Below are positions 22,296 to 34,488 of a stretch of 64,000 nt of DNA, piece after piece (position 1 is the first letter of the stretch; every line of letters begins with the position of its first letter). Both the position numbers and the translations under genes were made by a program. The stretch is from Micrasema longulum (lineage: Eukaryota; Arthropoda; Insecta; Trichoptera; Brachycentridae): the NCBI GenBank assembly GCA_022494885.1, contig JAGVSM010000195.1:1-64000 (forward strand), written 5' to 3'. The notes below the pieces were generated by a model. The model made no database searches. It was not told where the DNA came from and was given only the letters and a program-made list of their open reading frames with translations.

Positions 22296-22766
22296 TAAAT
22301 TGAGTCTTAGGGGATAGAGAAGATTCATAATTGAACGTAGTTATGCAGAAAGCAGCCAGCCATAGAAAAGTAAAACTGTTATAATAGCACGTTTGTGAAA
22401 AGAGTGAATAATCAAATCTACACAACAGTAGGAATGTTTTTATCTTTGACAAATGATAAACAATTGATACATTCGTTTTTTTTTATTACAAACAAGAATC
22501 TAATTACGTATTTGACCAGTTTTAATGATTTTTAAAGTACCGTAAGTTTTTCTATTTCTGTGGGTGTTTCCTGCAAATTTAGAAATGTCCTTTTTGGGAT
22601 CGACCCCATTTTCAGAAGGTGATTATTACAGTTTATTTTATGAAAGCGGCCTGGCTGTTTTAAGTAGAACATAGAATTGATCTTACTGCACCCAATATCG
22701 CCAATATTTCAGTTTTTAAAAATTGTGGACTGGCTGCTTTCTGCATAACTACGTTCAATTGCACCC
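22296..22766. mobile_element. MITE family G, right end, split by a second element
   Basis: When the insertion at 22333-22756 is removed, the two flanks join to give, on the minus strand, GGGTGCAATTATG followed by ATCTTCTCTATCCCCTAA. That is the left TIR of the family G copy at 28674-29058. The right edge abuts CAG at 22767-22769. The left end of this copy was not located. Confidence 0.6.
22333..22756. mobile_element. 424-bp TIR element nested in family G
   Basis: Perfect TIRs of about 27 bp begin GAACGTAGTTATGCAG and continue AAAGCAGCCAG; the right end is their exact complement. AATT flanks both sides (22329-22332 and 22757-22760). The interior has no transposase. A 4-bp AATT duplication does not fit a superfamily I can name with confidence. 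Confidence 0.75.
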
Positions 22767-22769
22767 CAG

Positions 22770-22881
22770 CGGTGCTATTCTAAACCGCTCTCGCGGCCGT
22801 AGAAAACACTTTTACCTCGTGTATTTACATACAAAATTCGCGAGATAAAAGTGTTTTCTGGCTGAGCGTTTGGAATCACCC
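22770..22881. mobile_element. 112-bp MITE related to family G
   Basis: The TIRs share GTGCTATTC/GTGATTCC and AGAAAACACTTTTA.CTCG on both arms. The 3-bp CAG occurs at 22767-22769 and 22882-22884. It sits immediately against the right end of another family G copy and shares its CAG. Confidence 0.65.
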
Positions 22882-22884
22882 CAG

Positions 22885-23424
22885 ATTCGGAAATAAGGTG
22901 CGCGTCCTGAAAACGGCGGTACTCGGTATGGTATAAATAAATGTGTATATTGTGATATAGTGTACGTATTATATATGATGCTCTAATAACTGCGTTCGAT
23001 TGAAATTACAAAGATGTTCATTAATTGGTCAAATGAAGTTCATTGAACACAGACTAGTTAGCTCTTAGCACAAGAGTCGCTGAGTGTTCGTTCGTGTGTA
23101 ACGGAAACGAGAGTGACAGATGTATGGGATTCTAACGAACTTTAAAAACGGCATGACATGCTGAAGGGTCAAAATGGTTAATTAACAGGTAGAAGTATTT
23201 AAAATTTAGATTTTTTTTACAATTGCATTTTTTAAGGTGACAAATGGTGTTTTCTGCAACCTGACTAATGCATTTTGTAATAGTAAATCTATATTTTTTC
23301 GTGATCATAATTATCACCAAACCCTTATCCCCTAACGATCATCTACTCTACTTAGCAGAATTTTCTTAGCCCGATATCCTTTTTCAGGATTCCTATCTGA
23401 AAGTAGCCATCGAGTCTAAAATTC
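22885..23424. other. Unassigned sequence
   Basis: No gene. GTGTTCGTTCG and AAACGAGAG strings near 23075 loosely resemble the short TIR element at 15449. Confidence 0.3.
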
Positions 23425-23618
23425 GGGTTATGCTCCCGTGGCCAGTGTTGCGGACTCACGGATCAGAGGTTCGAGGTTCGAACCCCACTGTACCCCAACT
23501 TGATTTCCATTTTCTAATAGTGAGTTATTTACAACTCGTTGAAAATTTCCCCAAAATCGAAATATTTGGGTAAATAATAAGAACGCAAATATTTCCTTTA
23601 AAAAAAAAAATATAAAAA
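23425..23618 (+). mobile_element. SINE family B, copy 2
   Basis: The head CCGTGGCCAGTGTTGCGGAC and box B GAGGTTCGAACCCCAC are followed by the family body (CCCCAACTTGATTTCC, GAGTTATTTACAACTCG). It ends with a 10-bp A run. It is the most diverged of the three copies. Confidence 0.82.
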
Positions 23619-24335
23619 CAGTCATTCTGGATTCCGGTTTTATTTCTCACAAAAAATGTATTTTTAACCCGCCTTGACGCAGACTATATAAATGATCTAT
23701 AATTACTAGTTTAATCTTAGGCTTTTACATCAGTATTATCTAATTAATTTTTTTATAAATGAGTACTATAAACGACTATTTTTTTGATACAATACAAGTC
23801 TAGATCTTAAACACTACAAAAAATCTATTTACGTGGTAAATAATAACATTAATTTGTAAAATTTCCGCAAAATGGAATTTGCGCAATCTATTCGCAGACC
23901 ACGTGATTCATCAGTCGAGGATCCGTGACGTCATTCCTCTCTAGGTGAGGTCGCTTTGGAAAGTGGGTCCGGATCTTCCGACCGATAGAGCGATTATTTA
24001 GAGCTGGCGCGTTCGCAAAACTTGCACAAACGCTTTGTGCAGTATCTGTGAATAGGCGTACATCCACGGCATACGCATTATGAAAATAACCTCTGTTTCT
24101 CTCGCGCTTGGACGCGCTTATAAGGGTGTCATAAACGGCTATCGCGTTGTTAGTTGCTAATGAAATGGTAATAAAATATACACAGGATGCTTCTGCGTTC
24201 GTCTGAATTTCGCAGCGATTTTGCATAGTAAAAATACAATATTATATATTCGATGTATGTAAGCTATGAATAAGCGAAGAATAAAATCACTGGTTTATAA
24301 AAATATTTTTGCATTAAATCTAATCACGTATACAT
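23619..24335. other. Unassigned, with a solitary TIR-like segment
   Basis: At 23989-24030 GCGATTATTTAGAGCTGGCG and CGCAAAACTTGCACAAACG match the TIR of the element at 24336-24958. No partner end is present for it. No gene. Confidence 0.4.
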
Positions 24336-24958
24336 CGATTATCTAGTGCTGGCGCGTTCACAAAACTTACATAAACACATTTTTAATCTACAGAATACCG
24401 ATTTAAAAATCCTTAATATTAAATTTTAGTCAAATGTGCTAAGTTTTTCAAGATCATTTTTGGATTAGAGTGAAAAAAACTATCAGTTTAGAAAATGTCA
24501 TATATGTATTTTTAAAACAAACGTGTATTTATTTAATATATTGTGTTCATCGTTATAATAATTAATGCAGTTTAATTAAAATGCACAGTACAAGTTATAT
24601 AGGAGAATAAATGTATACACACGTATTGATAAACAATAAATCTGGTTATTTTTATACTTTAAACAGTCTACGCAATTTCGCATTCCAGTTCAGACTATTT
24701 AAAAAAAAAAAAAAATATTCAAAGTGCCCCTTATTCTTGAAAGGCCTATAATTAGTAAAGTGCAATGTTTGAAAAAGTACAAATTAAATAAATATTGTTT
24801 TTTTTCATATACACGACCCTCCTAAAGATATTATGTATTTGAAAAGCATAGCACATTTGGTTTAATTTGAATATAACCTTCTTATAAAAAAACATCCTGT
24901 AGATTTTAAATACGTTTGTGTAAGTTTTGCGAACGCGCCAGCTCTAGTTAATCGACCA
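24336..24958. mobile_element. TIR element, about 620 bp
   Basis: The left end CGATTATCTAGTGCTGGCGC and the reverse complement of the right end, CGATTAACTAGAGCTGGCGC, are about 85% alike over some 55 bp, continuing CGTTC.CAAAACTTACA. The interior is AT-rich and non-coding. The target duplication is uncertain: a CTAG palindrome near the ends confuses the boundary. Confidence 0.65.
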
Positions 24959-25699
24959 GTACACTATACTAATATGCACACGCTTGTAATACGCTTACGC
25001 GTAAAGTAGGCACGACGCACTACAGAATACACGGTAAAATAATATGCAAATCGCTGCCGCACAAACAAAAGAATTACCAACGCTGAAACGTGCCAAAGGA
25101 AAGATGTAGAAATGGCACTAGAAATTTTATTTGAATTATTACGCTTACCGAGTTTAGGTAGCTAGCTGCCTCAGAAAAAAAATAGAAAAGGTTCAATTCT
25201 GTTGAAAGAAATTGTAAAACTCGTAAATAGTAAAAAATTACATTTTGGCGTTTTCTATTAGAACTTCAAATAATCTATGTGTATTTAAAACATATAAATA
25301 ATAAATATGTACCTACATGTTTTATTATTATAATTTTTTTCGATGTATTCGAAAAAAAAACCTTGCTATAATTCGCTACTAAAGTAAAAATGTTTTTACT
25401 CTTTCCTGAAAAAAAGTTAGTTTGGGATTTACGACTTTTACGTACAAGGCCAACGCTACAAATCTCCCTTTTACAAAAATTTCTAATATAAACATATTTG
25501 GCTTAATATTTTAAAAAAACAAACGTATTACCTTTTACCCAAGATTTATAAAAAAACAAAAATAACCTAAAAATTATACAGCATATTCAATAGAAAATTT
25601 AAACAATTTAAGAATAATTGTATAAATCAAATTAAATAATAAAATATTTAAAAGTAATAAAACAAGAAAATCGTAAAGTACTGTTTCATACAGCTGGAC
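24959..25699. other. Unassigned AT-rich sequence
   Basis: No gene recognised. Confidence 0.35.
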
Positions 25700-25960
25700 T
25701 AAATAAATAAATATAGTTGTCATTCACCATCTTTGAAAAAGTTTAAAAGGTTTGTTTTATAGGAACAATGCCCTACACTAAATATATCCGATACGTGGGA
25801 ATAACTATTGCAGAGTTCATGAAGTCTGTTCAATACGGCATTACAAGTATACACTGTCCGTGAATTGTTGCTACAAAACGGTGGCACCTGTCTAGTCATT
25901 CTTCCAAGCACCCTGAAGTTGATGAGAGATAACAGTTCAGGACAATCCTATATTGAATTT
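25700..25960 (-). pseudogene. LINE C-terminal fragment
   Basis: The minus strand reads CPELLSLINFRV, GRMTRQVPPF, and later VLNRLHELCNS and DIF. This is the conserved '-SPELL--INFRVP---R---F----RT-------R----N-----DIF' ending of Jockey-like LINE ORF2 proteins in insects. 5' truncated, no intact enzyme domain. Confidence 0.65.
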
Positions 25961-26264
25961 ACAATTTTGAATAAATTATGTATGCAGTTTATTATGTAAT
26001 TATGTATGTTATTATTATTATGCCATGTCGCTTTTATAAATTTGATAGGCTCTGAAAAATCAGTATTTTAACTTGCAAGCCTTTTTCTAGTGTCGGTAAA
26101 TGCACTGAACTTTTATTTATCCAGGATTTTTTGTAGCGCGTTTTGCTCAAAATGCTAAAAAAAATATTTTTTTCCATACTTCCTTGACACATCATGCTAT
26201 ATTGTCATCTAAAACAAAAACGGGAAACCGAGATAATGTTGTCCAACATATCATAAATGAGGAC
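25961..26264. other. Unassigned AT-rich sequence
   Basis: No gene recognised. Confidence 0.35.
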
Positions 26265-26850
26265 GTTCAATGTTTTTTTTGTAGGGGTAGGCAGAGAGGA
26301 TAGAACGTCACATCACTCTATCCTTGCATACATATCTCGCTTCCTCTACATTCATACATCTTCTCATGCACGCGCGCCGATCATTCCGACTTTTGACATG
26401 TCCATCTTCAAGTGTTTGTTGGATTTGGTCATGCCATGCCCTGCTCGGTCTTCCTCTATTTCTGCATCCACCAACATTCGCATTGTTAATATTCTTAGCC
26501 GTTCTTTCGCTGTCCATTCGTTCTACATGTCCAAACCAGCGCAGAGCTCCTTTCTTGATTTTGTCGATAATGCTTGTCTCCGCCTTACATTATGTACGGA
26601 TCTCAACATTTGTGCATCTATCGTACATAGTTTTACCACACATTCACCCGAGAGATCGCATTTCGACAGCATTCAGCCTACTTTCATCCCTGTTTTTCCA
26701 AGACAATACTTTGTTCCCATACACCAGGGTTGGGACCAGGACTCCGTTGTGAACTGCTAATTTTGCCTCTTGTGACAAACATTTATTTGCCATGGTTGAT
26801 TTAAGTGCACAGTTCATTCTGTTCCCGGCACTCACCCTCCTTTAAATATC
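26265..26850 (-). pseudogene. RTE-like LINE C-terminal region
   Basis: The minus frames at 26644-26835 and 26308-26517 give NRMNCALKSTMANKCLSQEA, KLAVHNGVLVPTLVYGNKVL, WKNRDESRLNAVEMRSL and then NRGRPSRAWHDQIQQTLEDG. 'VLVPTL-YG-E-W--K--DE--L-A-EMR-LR' followed by 'GRP---W-D--' is the RT thumb and C-terminal signature of RTE-type LINEs. The two parts are in different frames, so the copy is dead. Paralogues are at 60074-60656 and 61555-61905. Confidence 0.75.
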
Positions 26851-27599
26851 TTTCTCAGTCATTCCATCCCTAGTAAACATGCTTCCCAGATACACAAATT
26901 CAAAAGCAAACCGATAAATCCAACAATTAATCGGATATAATGTTTATGTTATCGAAGGACTCAATCTTCGCTACCCCGAAAACTCTGCTTTGGCGGTAAG
27001 TTTTCCATTGAGTCGGTAATCTTAGGGAGACCGAAGAGTCGCCAAATCCGATTAGTAAACGAAGCGATCAAGATTTACTAACATCCTGACAATATAAACA
27101 GAGTGATGGGATGCGATTGAAATCATCTTGGTACCACGTGAATCACGTAAAAGCGTAGACTGTGAAGCGACACAGATTTTAGATTAACAAGGTGCATATT
27201 ATATATAGCAACGACTGCGAAACAGTACAAATCTTAAATGCATAACGTTACGTATACAGTACCTACTCAACAAATTTTGGCCACAATTTCTTAATTCAAG
27301 ATGGAATTTCTCATATATTACTTTGAATAGTTAACACGTATGTATTTATTTTTAAATTAACACTTTATTACTATTATATTTTCATACTTTTGACTTGTAT
27401 ATAAAGACACTTTTTTTTTTATTCATAAATTTCATAAAAAGTACATGTTTTTGTAAAATTCTAAACATATCTACTTTAACGCATCTAGTAACTGTTATCA
27501 CTGTAACTCTCCAAATAAAGAGACTAACTCTTGTGCTTGGAGAGTGACTTACACTGTTTTAGTTGTTTATTTATAAGAGTTTATATAATTTTAAATACG
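26851..27599. other. Unassigned; weak palindrome
   Basis: Between about 26928 and 27052 TAATCGGAT/ATCCGATTA and GACTCAAT/ATTGAGTC form nested inverted matches, possibly a small foldback. No gene. Confidence 0.3.
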
Positions 27600-28606
27600 A
27601 GTACATGAAAAGAAAAATAAAAACATAGGATATGTAAAGAAAAAACATAAAACAATAATACATTCATACTAATTAAAATTTTATGTTGTTTTTACAGTTA
27701 AAAAAAATTTCTTTAGATTAACTTTAAATTCATTTATTGATATATTATTTTTAATAGTTTTTAGTTCATTAGGAAGATTATTATAATTTTTTACACCTTT
27801 GAATACAAAGCTATTTTGACCATTACTTGTATGGAATTTAGGAATTTTAATATTATGTTGGTATCTGAGTGACTTCAGTGATTTCATATTCTTTTATTTT
27901 TTATATATTTGTATAACAGAATTTATTTTATAAAGAGTGTCTACTGTATGAACCTTAAATATTTTACAGAGACAAAGTATTGAATGTTGAGGGTTTCTTT
28001 AAAATTACTTTAATAATTCATCCTTATCCTATTTTAAGAGGGTTTAATATATTGGCATATGCACCACCCCATCCTACAATACCATATTGTAACAAAGATT
28101 GTACAATTTAGTAATAAGCTATTTTTAAATGATTGATTTTTAAAATATTCCTTTATCTAATAAATATGTATATACATTTTCTAATTGGTTTAACTAGTTC
28201 ACTTATATGGTCTCTCAATTTTAAGTTTTGGTCTATGTATAAACCAAGATATTTAATTTTATCTGTTGTATCAAGTACTGAACATGTGAGATCGCAGTTA
28301 GTTTTGTTACAATTGCTTTTGTTAATAAAAAATGGGATGATTTTTGTCTTTTCCGTGTTTAAAGATAATGTATTTTTGTCAAACCATAATTTAAATTTAT
28401 TTATAACGTCATTAGCTACTAAGTTTCCCGAGTTCCAGTTAACTCCCTCAACTAAAACAACCGTATCATCGGCATATGATATTATTTTTGAGGTTAAATC
28501 TTGACAAAATATGTCATTGATATAGAGAATCAATAAAAAGCAGACCTATCATCGTACCTTGAGGTATTCCAAAATCGCAAGTCTCAATTTGACTATACAT
28601 TATTTA
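27600..28606 (-). pseudogene. Jockey-like LINE reverse transcriptase (partial, frameshifted)
   Basis: Going down the minus strand: CDFGIPQGT (about 28595), LYINDIF and SYADDTVVLVEG (RT catalytic YADD), IKYLGLYIDQNLK, then LLQYGIVGWGGAYANI in a shifted frame. The C-terminus reads GQNSFVFKGVKNYNNLPNEL with FKVNLKKFF. Motifs occur in the order expected for RT palm, thumb and C-terminal domain, but at least two frameshifts separate them. Endonuclease and N-terminal RT are missing. Confidence 0.8.
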
Positions 28607-28673
28607 GAGTTTCCGCCTTTATCATGAATAACTGCCTCAATTCTTCTTGGCATACTTAAATCGCACCGTCCTG

Positions 28674-29058
28674 GGGTGCAATTATGTATCTTCTCTATTC
28701 CCTAGAGAGTGGTTAATTTAGGGTACTAGGATACTTATTTTTTTCATGCGACTAATTTTTGCTTCATATATGGCCACACTGATGATTAAACGTCAAAAAA
28801 TATAAACACGTGAAATCACATATTATGATTTTCATTTAGAACATTATTGCGACCTTAAGCATTACCCAAAACACGTAATTAGGTTGAATTGACCGAACCG
28901 TATTAGTTTTATTTCCGTTTTTGAAGCAGTTCTATTCACCATTTGACGTTTAATCATCAGTGTGGCCATTATATGAAGCAAAGTATCATCGCATTAAAAA
29001 ATAAAAAATTTCAAATTAACCAGTCTTTAGGGGGTAAAGAAGATCCAGAATACCACCA
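28674..29058. mobile_element. MITE family G, 385 bp, CTG target duplication
   Basis: The left end is GGGTGCAATTATGTATCTTC; the right end reverse-complemented is TGGTGGTATTCTGGATCTTC. The TIRs extend inward more than 120 bp, sharing GGTTAATTT and GCTTCATATA.TGGCCACAC and GATGATTAAACGTCAAA. CTG flanks at 28671-28673 and 29059-29061. Non-coding. The 3-bp CWG duplication fits PIF/Harbinger. Confidence 0.75.
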
Positions 29059-29061
29059 CTG

Positions 29062-29787
29062 AAATGTTTTTATTTCTTCGTTTTCCGACCAAATTTTATG
29101 CTTTTTTTGTCAATTAATTACGACCTTATTAATTTTAAGATGTATTTTTTTAAACTGTATTTTTGTAATTAAAATTCTATGTAAATATATGTATGTAAAA
29201 TAAAAAAATAATAAAAAAAAATAGTTCATGACAAAACGTATGTTTTTCAGTTACTAATTGTATAATTTTTAAACTTATTATTCGGTATGCTTTATCGATT
29301 TATTTTGGAAAAAACACAGCCATTACAAAAAAATACTATATATCGAAACTAATTTATTAGAGTTAATGCCAGGTTTCATATCACTATTACTTACGTGAAT
29401 TTAGAAGCAGCGTTAGACTGGATCCATTAGCCAACATCAACTTTTTATGCGTGAAATATTAAGTCTCGGGTTAGCCGTGTGTATTGTGCTAGTTTGCAAG
29501 CTGTTTCTGAATACAAGATTCGAAAGTCTGATTTTTAAACAATTTCACTATAGCGCGTTCGCGTGGTGCAAAGTATTTTGGAACACAAATACCGATGGTC
29601 TATACAAATTATGACGCTCTAGTGCAAAACGAACTATTACAATAATTAAACAATGCGCTCATCCATAATTATGTCTTTATCATTTTGGATGCAACAATTC
29701 GTTTGTTTACCTCTTTTTAGTTTATGTTACTCTCTACGGTCATCCTATGCAACGGACGTCCAGTTGATTATTCGAAAATCTCAGAAT
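29062..29787. other. Unassigned; A-rich tail near 29210
   Basis: TAAAATAAAAAAATAATAAAAA at about 29196-29221 could be a plus-strand retroposon tail. No coding region is recognised upstream of it. Confidence 0.3.
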
Positions 29788-29789
29788 TA

Positions 29790-30916
29790 TACGTAGTCTG
29801 TTCAAAAAGTATCGCGAATTTTGTGTTTTTTCAAAAATTATTAATTTAATCATGAATACCTATTTTGCAAACGTTTTTTCCAATCCTCGAAGCACTTCAA
29901 AAAATCATTTTTTTGTGATCTTGTTCAGCTCCTCCTTCGATGCCGTCTTTATCTCCTCAATAGTAGCGTAACGTTGTCCTTTCATGGGCCTCATCAGTTT
30001 TGGGAACAAGAAAAAGTCACAGGGGGCCAGATCTGGGGAATACGGTGGCCGCGGCATTATTAGTGTGTTGTTTTTGGCCAAAAATTCGCCCACAAGCAAC
30101 GATGTGTGAGCAGGGGCGTTATCATGGTGCAAAGGCCAATTTTTGTTTCACATTCGACCTTACTTGGCGCGCTTTTCTCGGTCTTGGCTCGTGCGGCAGC
30201 TTTCATCGGGATGATTGAGCTTTGGTTTCCACGTCATAACCATAAACCCATGAATCGTCACCACCCCTGGAGCAAATTTGGGTCGTTGCTGACAGAGTCC
30301 AACATCTCCTGAGCAATGTTTTTGCGGTGCTGTTTTTGGTCGAAATTGAGCAATTTTGGTACGAATTTCGCGGCGACCCGTCTCATGTCCAAATCATTGG
30401 TAAAAATGGAATGGCACGAGCCAATCGATAGTTTTAGGTCCTCAGCAACTTCTCTGACGGTGATTCGACGATTGGCCGATACTATTTTGTTCACTTCAAT
30501 GTTTTCGTCTGTTGTTGACGTGCTCGGGCGTCCGGCACGCTCTTCGTCGTTCATATCTTCTCGGCAGACCTCTGAGAACATTTTGTAGCACCGATAAACG
30601 TTGCTTCGGTCCAAGGTAGCTTCACCATATGCCACAGTTAACATTTGGAGTGCGTCCCCGCACTTAATTTTGTATTTCACACAAAATTCGATACAGATTC
30701 TTTGATTCATTTTTTGGAATAGGCAAAAATCGAAGACGAACCAAAACACGTGCAAGCAAAGCAGCTGTCAAAAATTAACTGAAAATTCTTGTGACCAAAC
30801 TTGTTGGCATAAGTAAGAGACATGAGTCCCAACATAACGCCACAAAAAGTCGAAAATCGAATATACGTGACCCGCGGAAATTCAACATTTGCGATACTTT
30901 TTTAACAGACCTCGTA
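29790..30916 (-). pseudogene. mariner transposon with broken DD34D transposase
   Basis: The TIRs TACGTAGTCTGTTCAAAAAG and (right, reverse complement) TACGAGGTCTGTTAAAAAAG flank the copy, and TA lies outside each. The N-terminal part (30258-30710) holds a helix-turn-helix region (ITVREVAEDLKLSIG) and the mariner linker AAKFVPKLL. It runs into a frameshift just before GDDSWVYGYD, the first catalytic-Asp motif. An in-frame stop follows, then an internal deletion of roughly 150 bp. The C-terminal part (29905-30132) has HHDNAPAHTS and YSPDLAPCDF with 34 residues between the catalytic Asps. It is therefore inactive; as a TIR pair it could be moved only in trans. Confidence 0.88.
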
Positions 30917-31805
30917 TATATAGAAATAGGGAAATTTTTGCTCTTCTAAATATGCAGTCTTTGTTCACATTTTCTCAATGTTTCCCATTACGCAAAAGAA
31001 AAAAACAATTCTTGGGTACAATAATGAGGAGATACGACCTACAATGATGTCCTTTCTATTTTCTTTTAATATACGAGTAGTATTTTGTGCCTTAAGTTAG
31101 AAATACAATCGCAAAATACGCGGTTTTCAATAAGCGCCACATAAAAAAGTATGAAAATAATAACTTCTTTCTTAAATATTTCGTAAACCCGACTGTTTTC
31201 GGTTTAATTTAACCTCTGTAAGTATACGTAATGATGTTGCCCACTTGTTTTTAATTTAGGAATGAAAATATCATCATTTTTTCGAGGTCTCGACTTAAAT
31301 TTTATGAAGCAGAAACATAATTAAATATGTGTTCCCTATAGATTTGAAGTAAACAATTATGAAATTCTTGCAATGTATTGCCAAAAAATCTTGTTTGTAG
31401 GTAAATTAAGTATTCGTATAGTTAAAGGAACTTTGTTCGTGGCAGTGTTTTGTTTGAATTTGTGGGTTGTTCCTCCCACTACTCTTTAAAGACTACAAAA
31501 TAAATTTAATCAAAACGGTAAATAAAACCTCAATGTACATCCTACAAGTTTTCTACTGCAGAACTCGTGACATTAATTGGCACTGATTTGCACATAGATA
31601 TACACAACACGAACCGTCAACAATAAGACCTTTGCTGAAATTATAATAGTAATATATTGTACCCTTTTTATAATTATTTGCATTTTTAGCAATTTTTTAT
31701 TCAATAACTATTCAGTATTGTTAAATGTGAAGTTTATTTGGATGTTAAAATTAAATTGATTTGATACTTATAAACACAATTACTTTTTAAACTTGTAAAT
31801 TTTTA
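30917..31805. other. Unassigned AT-rich sequence
   Basis: No gene recognised. Confidence 0.35.
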
Positions 31806-31945
31806 ATATCACATCATTATCATCGACTGAAGTATATGGGGTCCACAAATAGCATTCAGGCCTCTCGGCTGCCAACTACTCTGCGTCTTCCCGAGTCAGG
31901 TCTACGTCCTGCAGTCCCAACGTAATTTTAGCAGTGGATGAAATC
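31806..31945 (-). pseudogene. RTE-like LINE extreme 3' end
   Basis: The minus reading LQDVDLTREDAE, LAAERPECYLWTPYTSV, DDNDD corresponds to the final codons and GATGATAATGATG tail of RTE-like LINEs. Very short. Confidence 0.45.
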
Positions 31946-31986
31946 CATTCATTTTTATAGCTTTCTTTTCATTCATCTATTTATAT

Positions 31987-32011
31987 TCGGGTTTTTTTTT
32001 TTTTTTTTTTT
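31987..32011 (-). repeat. Poly(T) run, probable minus-strand retroposon tail
   Basis: About 22 consecutive T. The sequence to its right (to about 32500) is a candidate retroposon body, but I cannot identify it. Confidence 0.5.
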
Positions 32012-34488
32012 TATTTTATTTCATTGGAAAGCCAACAGACATTTATAAGAATCAATTATACCATAAATACATATCATAAAGTCCAATTAGAGGCTTCTAC
32101 ATAATATTGTTATTGTAAATGTTGTCACATAAAAATTATACATAACATAAAATAACTAATCATACAAAACTTATAATATTACTAGAAATGTAAATGAATA
32201 TTGGTCACACAGTTGCACATTACAATAAATAATACAACTATAGTTGACCATACAGTGTTCATTTATTATGTGCCCACATACAGAACTGCATATAACCTGC
32301 ATAATATAGGCTGCGGATTCAAGGCGCAACATCATAACTTGAATTATTTTTGGAAATTTCACTTTTAAAGGAAGTTAAAGATATGTTATGAATATCAATA
32401 CAATTTAATTTCTGATTACACATATGGCAGGTTCTATTTACAAATGAATTTTGAAAAGATTTAGTTGAACATTTAAGGTTGATGACTAATGTTTTAAATT
32501 TAAAAAAAAATCGATTCCAATATTCAGAATTTCAGCATTCTCCTTTAAAACGTCCAGTTTTACGTATAAGAACAAGGAAACAATGAAAGTAAATAATTAA
32601 TTATGTTTTTCTTTTTTTACAGGTACGAATAAAACTCATCCATTTAGTTCACCTTTGAATCTTCCCCGAGGATTACACAGGTAAATTAAATTGAAAATAA
32701 CCTTCATCTGACAGGTAAATTAAATTGAAAATAACCTTCATCTGACAAAGTGACCGGATTTTTTTTGTTTTTTTCTAGATTATTCTCTAGCCGAAAGTAA
32801 GTTTTAAAAATGTATAATAATCAATGAAATCACTTTTATAAAATATTTTCCATGGACAACAAATAATTTGGCTTAATTTTTTTCAGTTCAAAATGATAAT
32901 TATTATTTATTAAAACTGGCCATTTATAAAATACCTTCAATAGTATAATAGTCTATATTGTTTTGCAGATTATTATTCACCACGAGTATCAAATGATAAT
33001 TATAATTCTGTAACTGTGTTCACTCAGTAATTTGCACAAATTCGGGCAGAATTCATTAGTATTAGAAATTAAATGGACAGTGACCCTTAACGGTTCAAAT
33101 CTTATTGTCAAACTTTCTTAATTTAATTCGTATCTAAATTGCCATTTCATGAAATATTTCTGCTTATTTAGTCATGCTTCTCATATATTTCATAATTATC
33201 AATGAAGCGACAACATTCAGTAAGTCATTTGAAGCTTTGATAATTTATCAATGGTTCCACTTATTATGATTCTAATTCGAGAAAAGTTACTATCTGAGTT
33301 TTTTGTTTACAGTTAAAAAATATTTCGTTCATAAACGTTGTCGAGAATATAAAATCTCAGAAAACTAACTTCAATTTTAAAAATCCTCACCTTAATTTTC
33401 ATACAGCGTAAGTATTTTTTATGTACTTATTTGAGATTATGATTGAATATTTTTCACCGTACAAAATAGCATCTATCTTTGTCATTTGAACGAAGAAATT
33501 GTTGACAGAAAATAGAAAAAACACATTGTTTGAATAACGCGGCTTAAAGAAAATGCACAGCGTAAGTCAGATGGTCAGTACGTCAGTAGCACAGTAGTTT
33601 TTTTTTTTTGATAAAACACTTAAAAATAAAATATTTCGTAAAAAAAAATATACTAACGTTTCATCCAAAATTACAGATTTCCGACGTTTTTAAGAATCAA
33701 ATGAAATAGTACAGACATAATATTGTACACATAAAATAATGAACATTTATAATTTTGTTTTTGATGCTTTAAAAAATAAAAAATATTATGAAGATAGAAA
33801 AGAAAAAATCGAAAAAAAAACAGTTTTAAATATTTGTAAAAAAGTAGTAGCCATTTACTTGAACATATTTAAACATAAGAAAAACAATATGTACATATTA
33901 TAAATAGTGGGTGCACATAAATGTTACAAAAGTACACAAAAAATAAAACAAAGTAAATCGATAATTTCATATCTACAGAATTTTTTTATTAAAGTACCTA
34001 ATTAAATTAAGATCTAAAATATGTAAATAAAATACGAAAGAAGAAAAGAAAAAAACTTTTTTCAAAACTTAAATATTTTTTTCACTTATTTTTTCCCAAT
34101 TTAGAGCAGAAAAATCAAAGTTTTCTCATCTGATTCGTTCATAAAGTTATTTCTCTGTTCTAAGTTTTTTAATTACCCATGTCTAACAATTGAATTATTC
34201 TTACAGACAATTTTTTTTATTGGAAGAAATCATAAATGCTAAAATTTTAATAGGTAGTCTGTAGCACGTATTGCGTAGGTATCATTTTCAATACCCGGTC
34301 CTTAAAACAGAAAGAAATTCACTTGTTGCAAGGTAGTTAGTAGTATATTAGAGGAATTTAAGTCCTTAAACTAAACTACGTGCGTATTGTGCACGGTATT
34401 TTTCACTTTATTAGTAATTCAACATTATGGTCCAGTACAGATTTTTTTTTGACTTGATTGTTGATTTCTTGTGTTTATTATATTTATT
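32012..34488. other. Long unassigned AT-rich stretch
   Basis: About 2.4 kb with no gene. The only internal structure is a perfect 34-bp direct duplication at 32678-32745 (GGTAAATTAAATTGAAAATA... twice). Confidence 0.4.

Noticed and set aside
23888..24226. 112-codon minus-strand frame
   Set aside because: Its middle is the TIR-like segment shared with 24336-24958, so it is repeat sequence, with no domain.
26257..26760. Plus-strand frames of 167 and 142 codons
   Set aside because: They are antisense to the RTE-like LINE, whose protein motifs read on the minus strand.
30000..30588. Plus-strand frames over the mariner copy
   Set aside because: Antisense shadows of the transposase.
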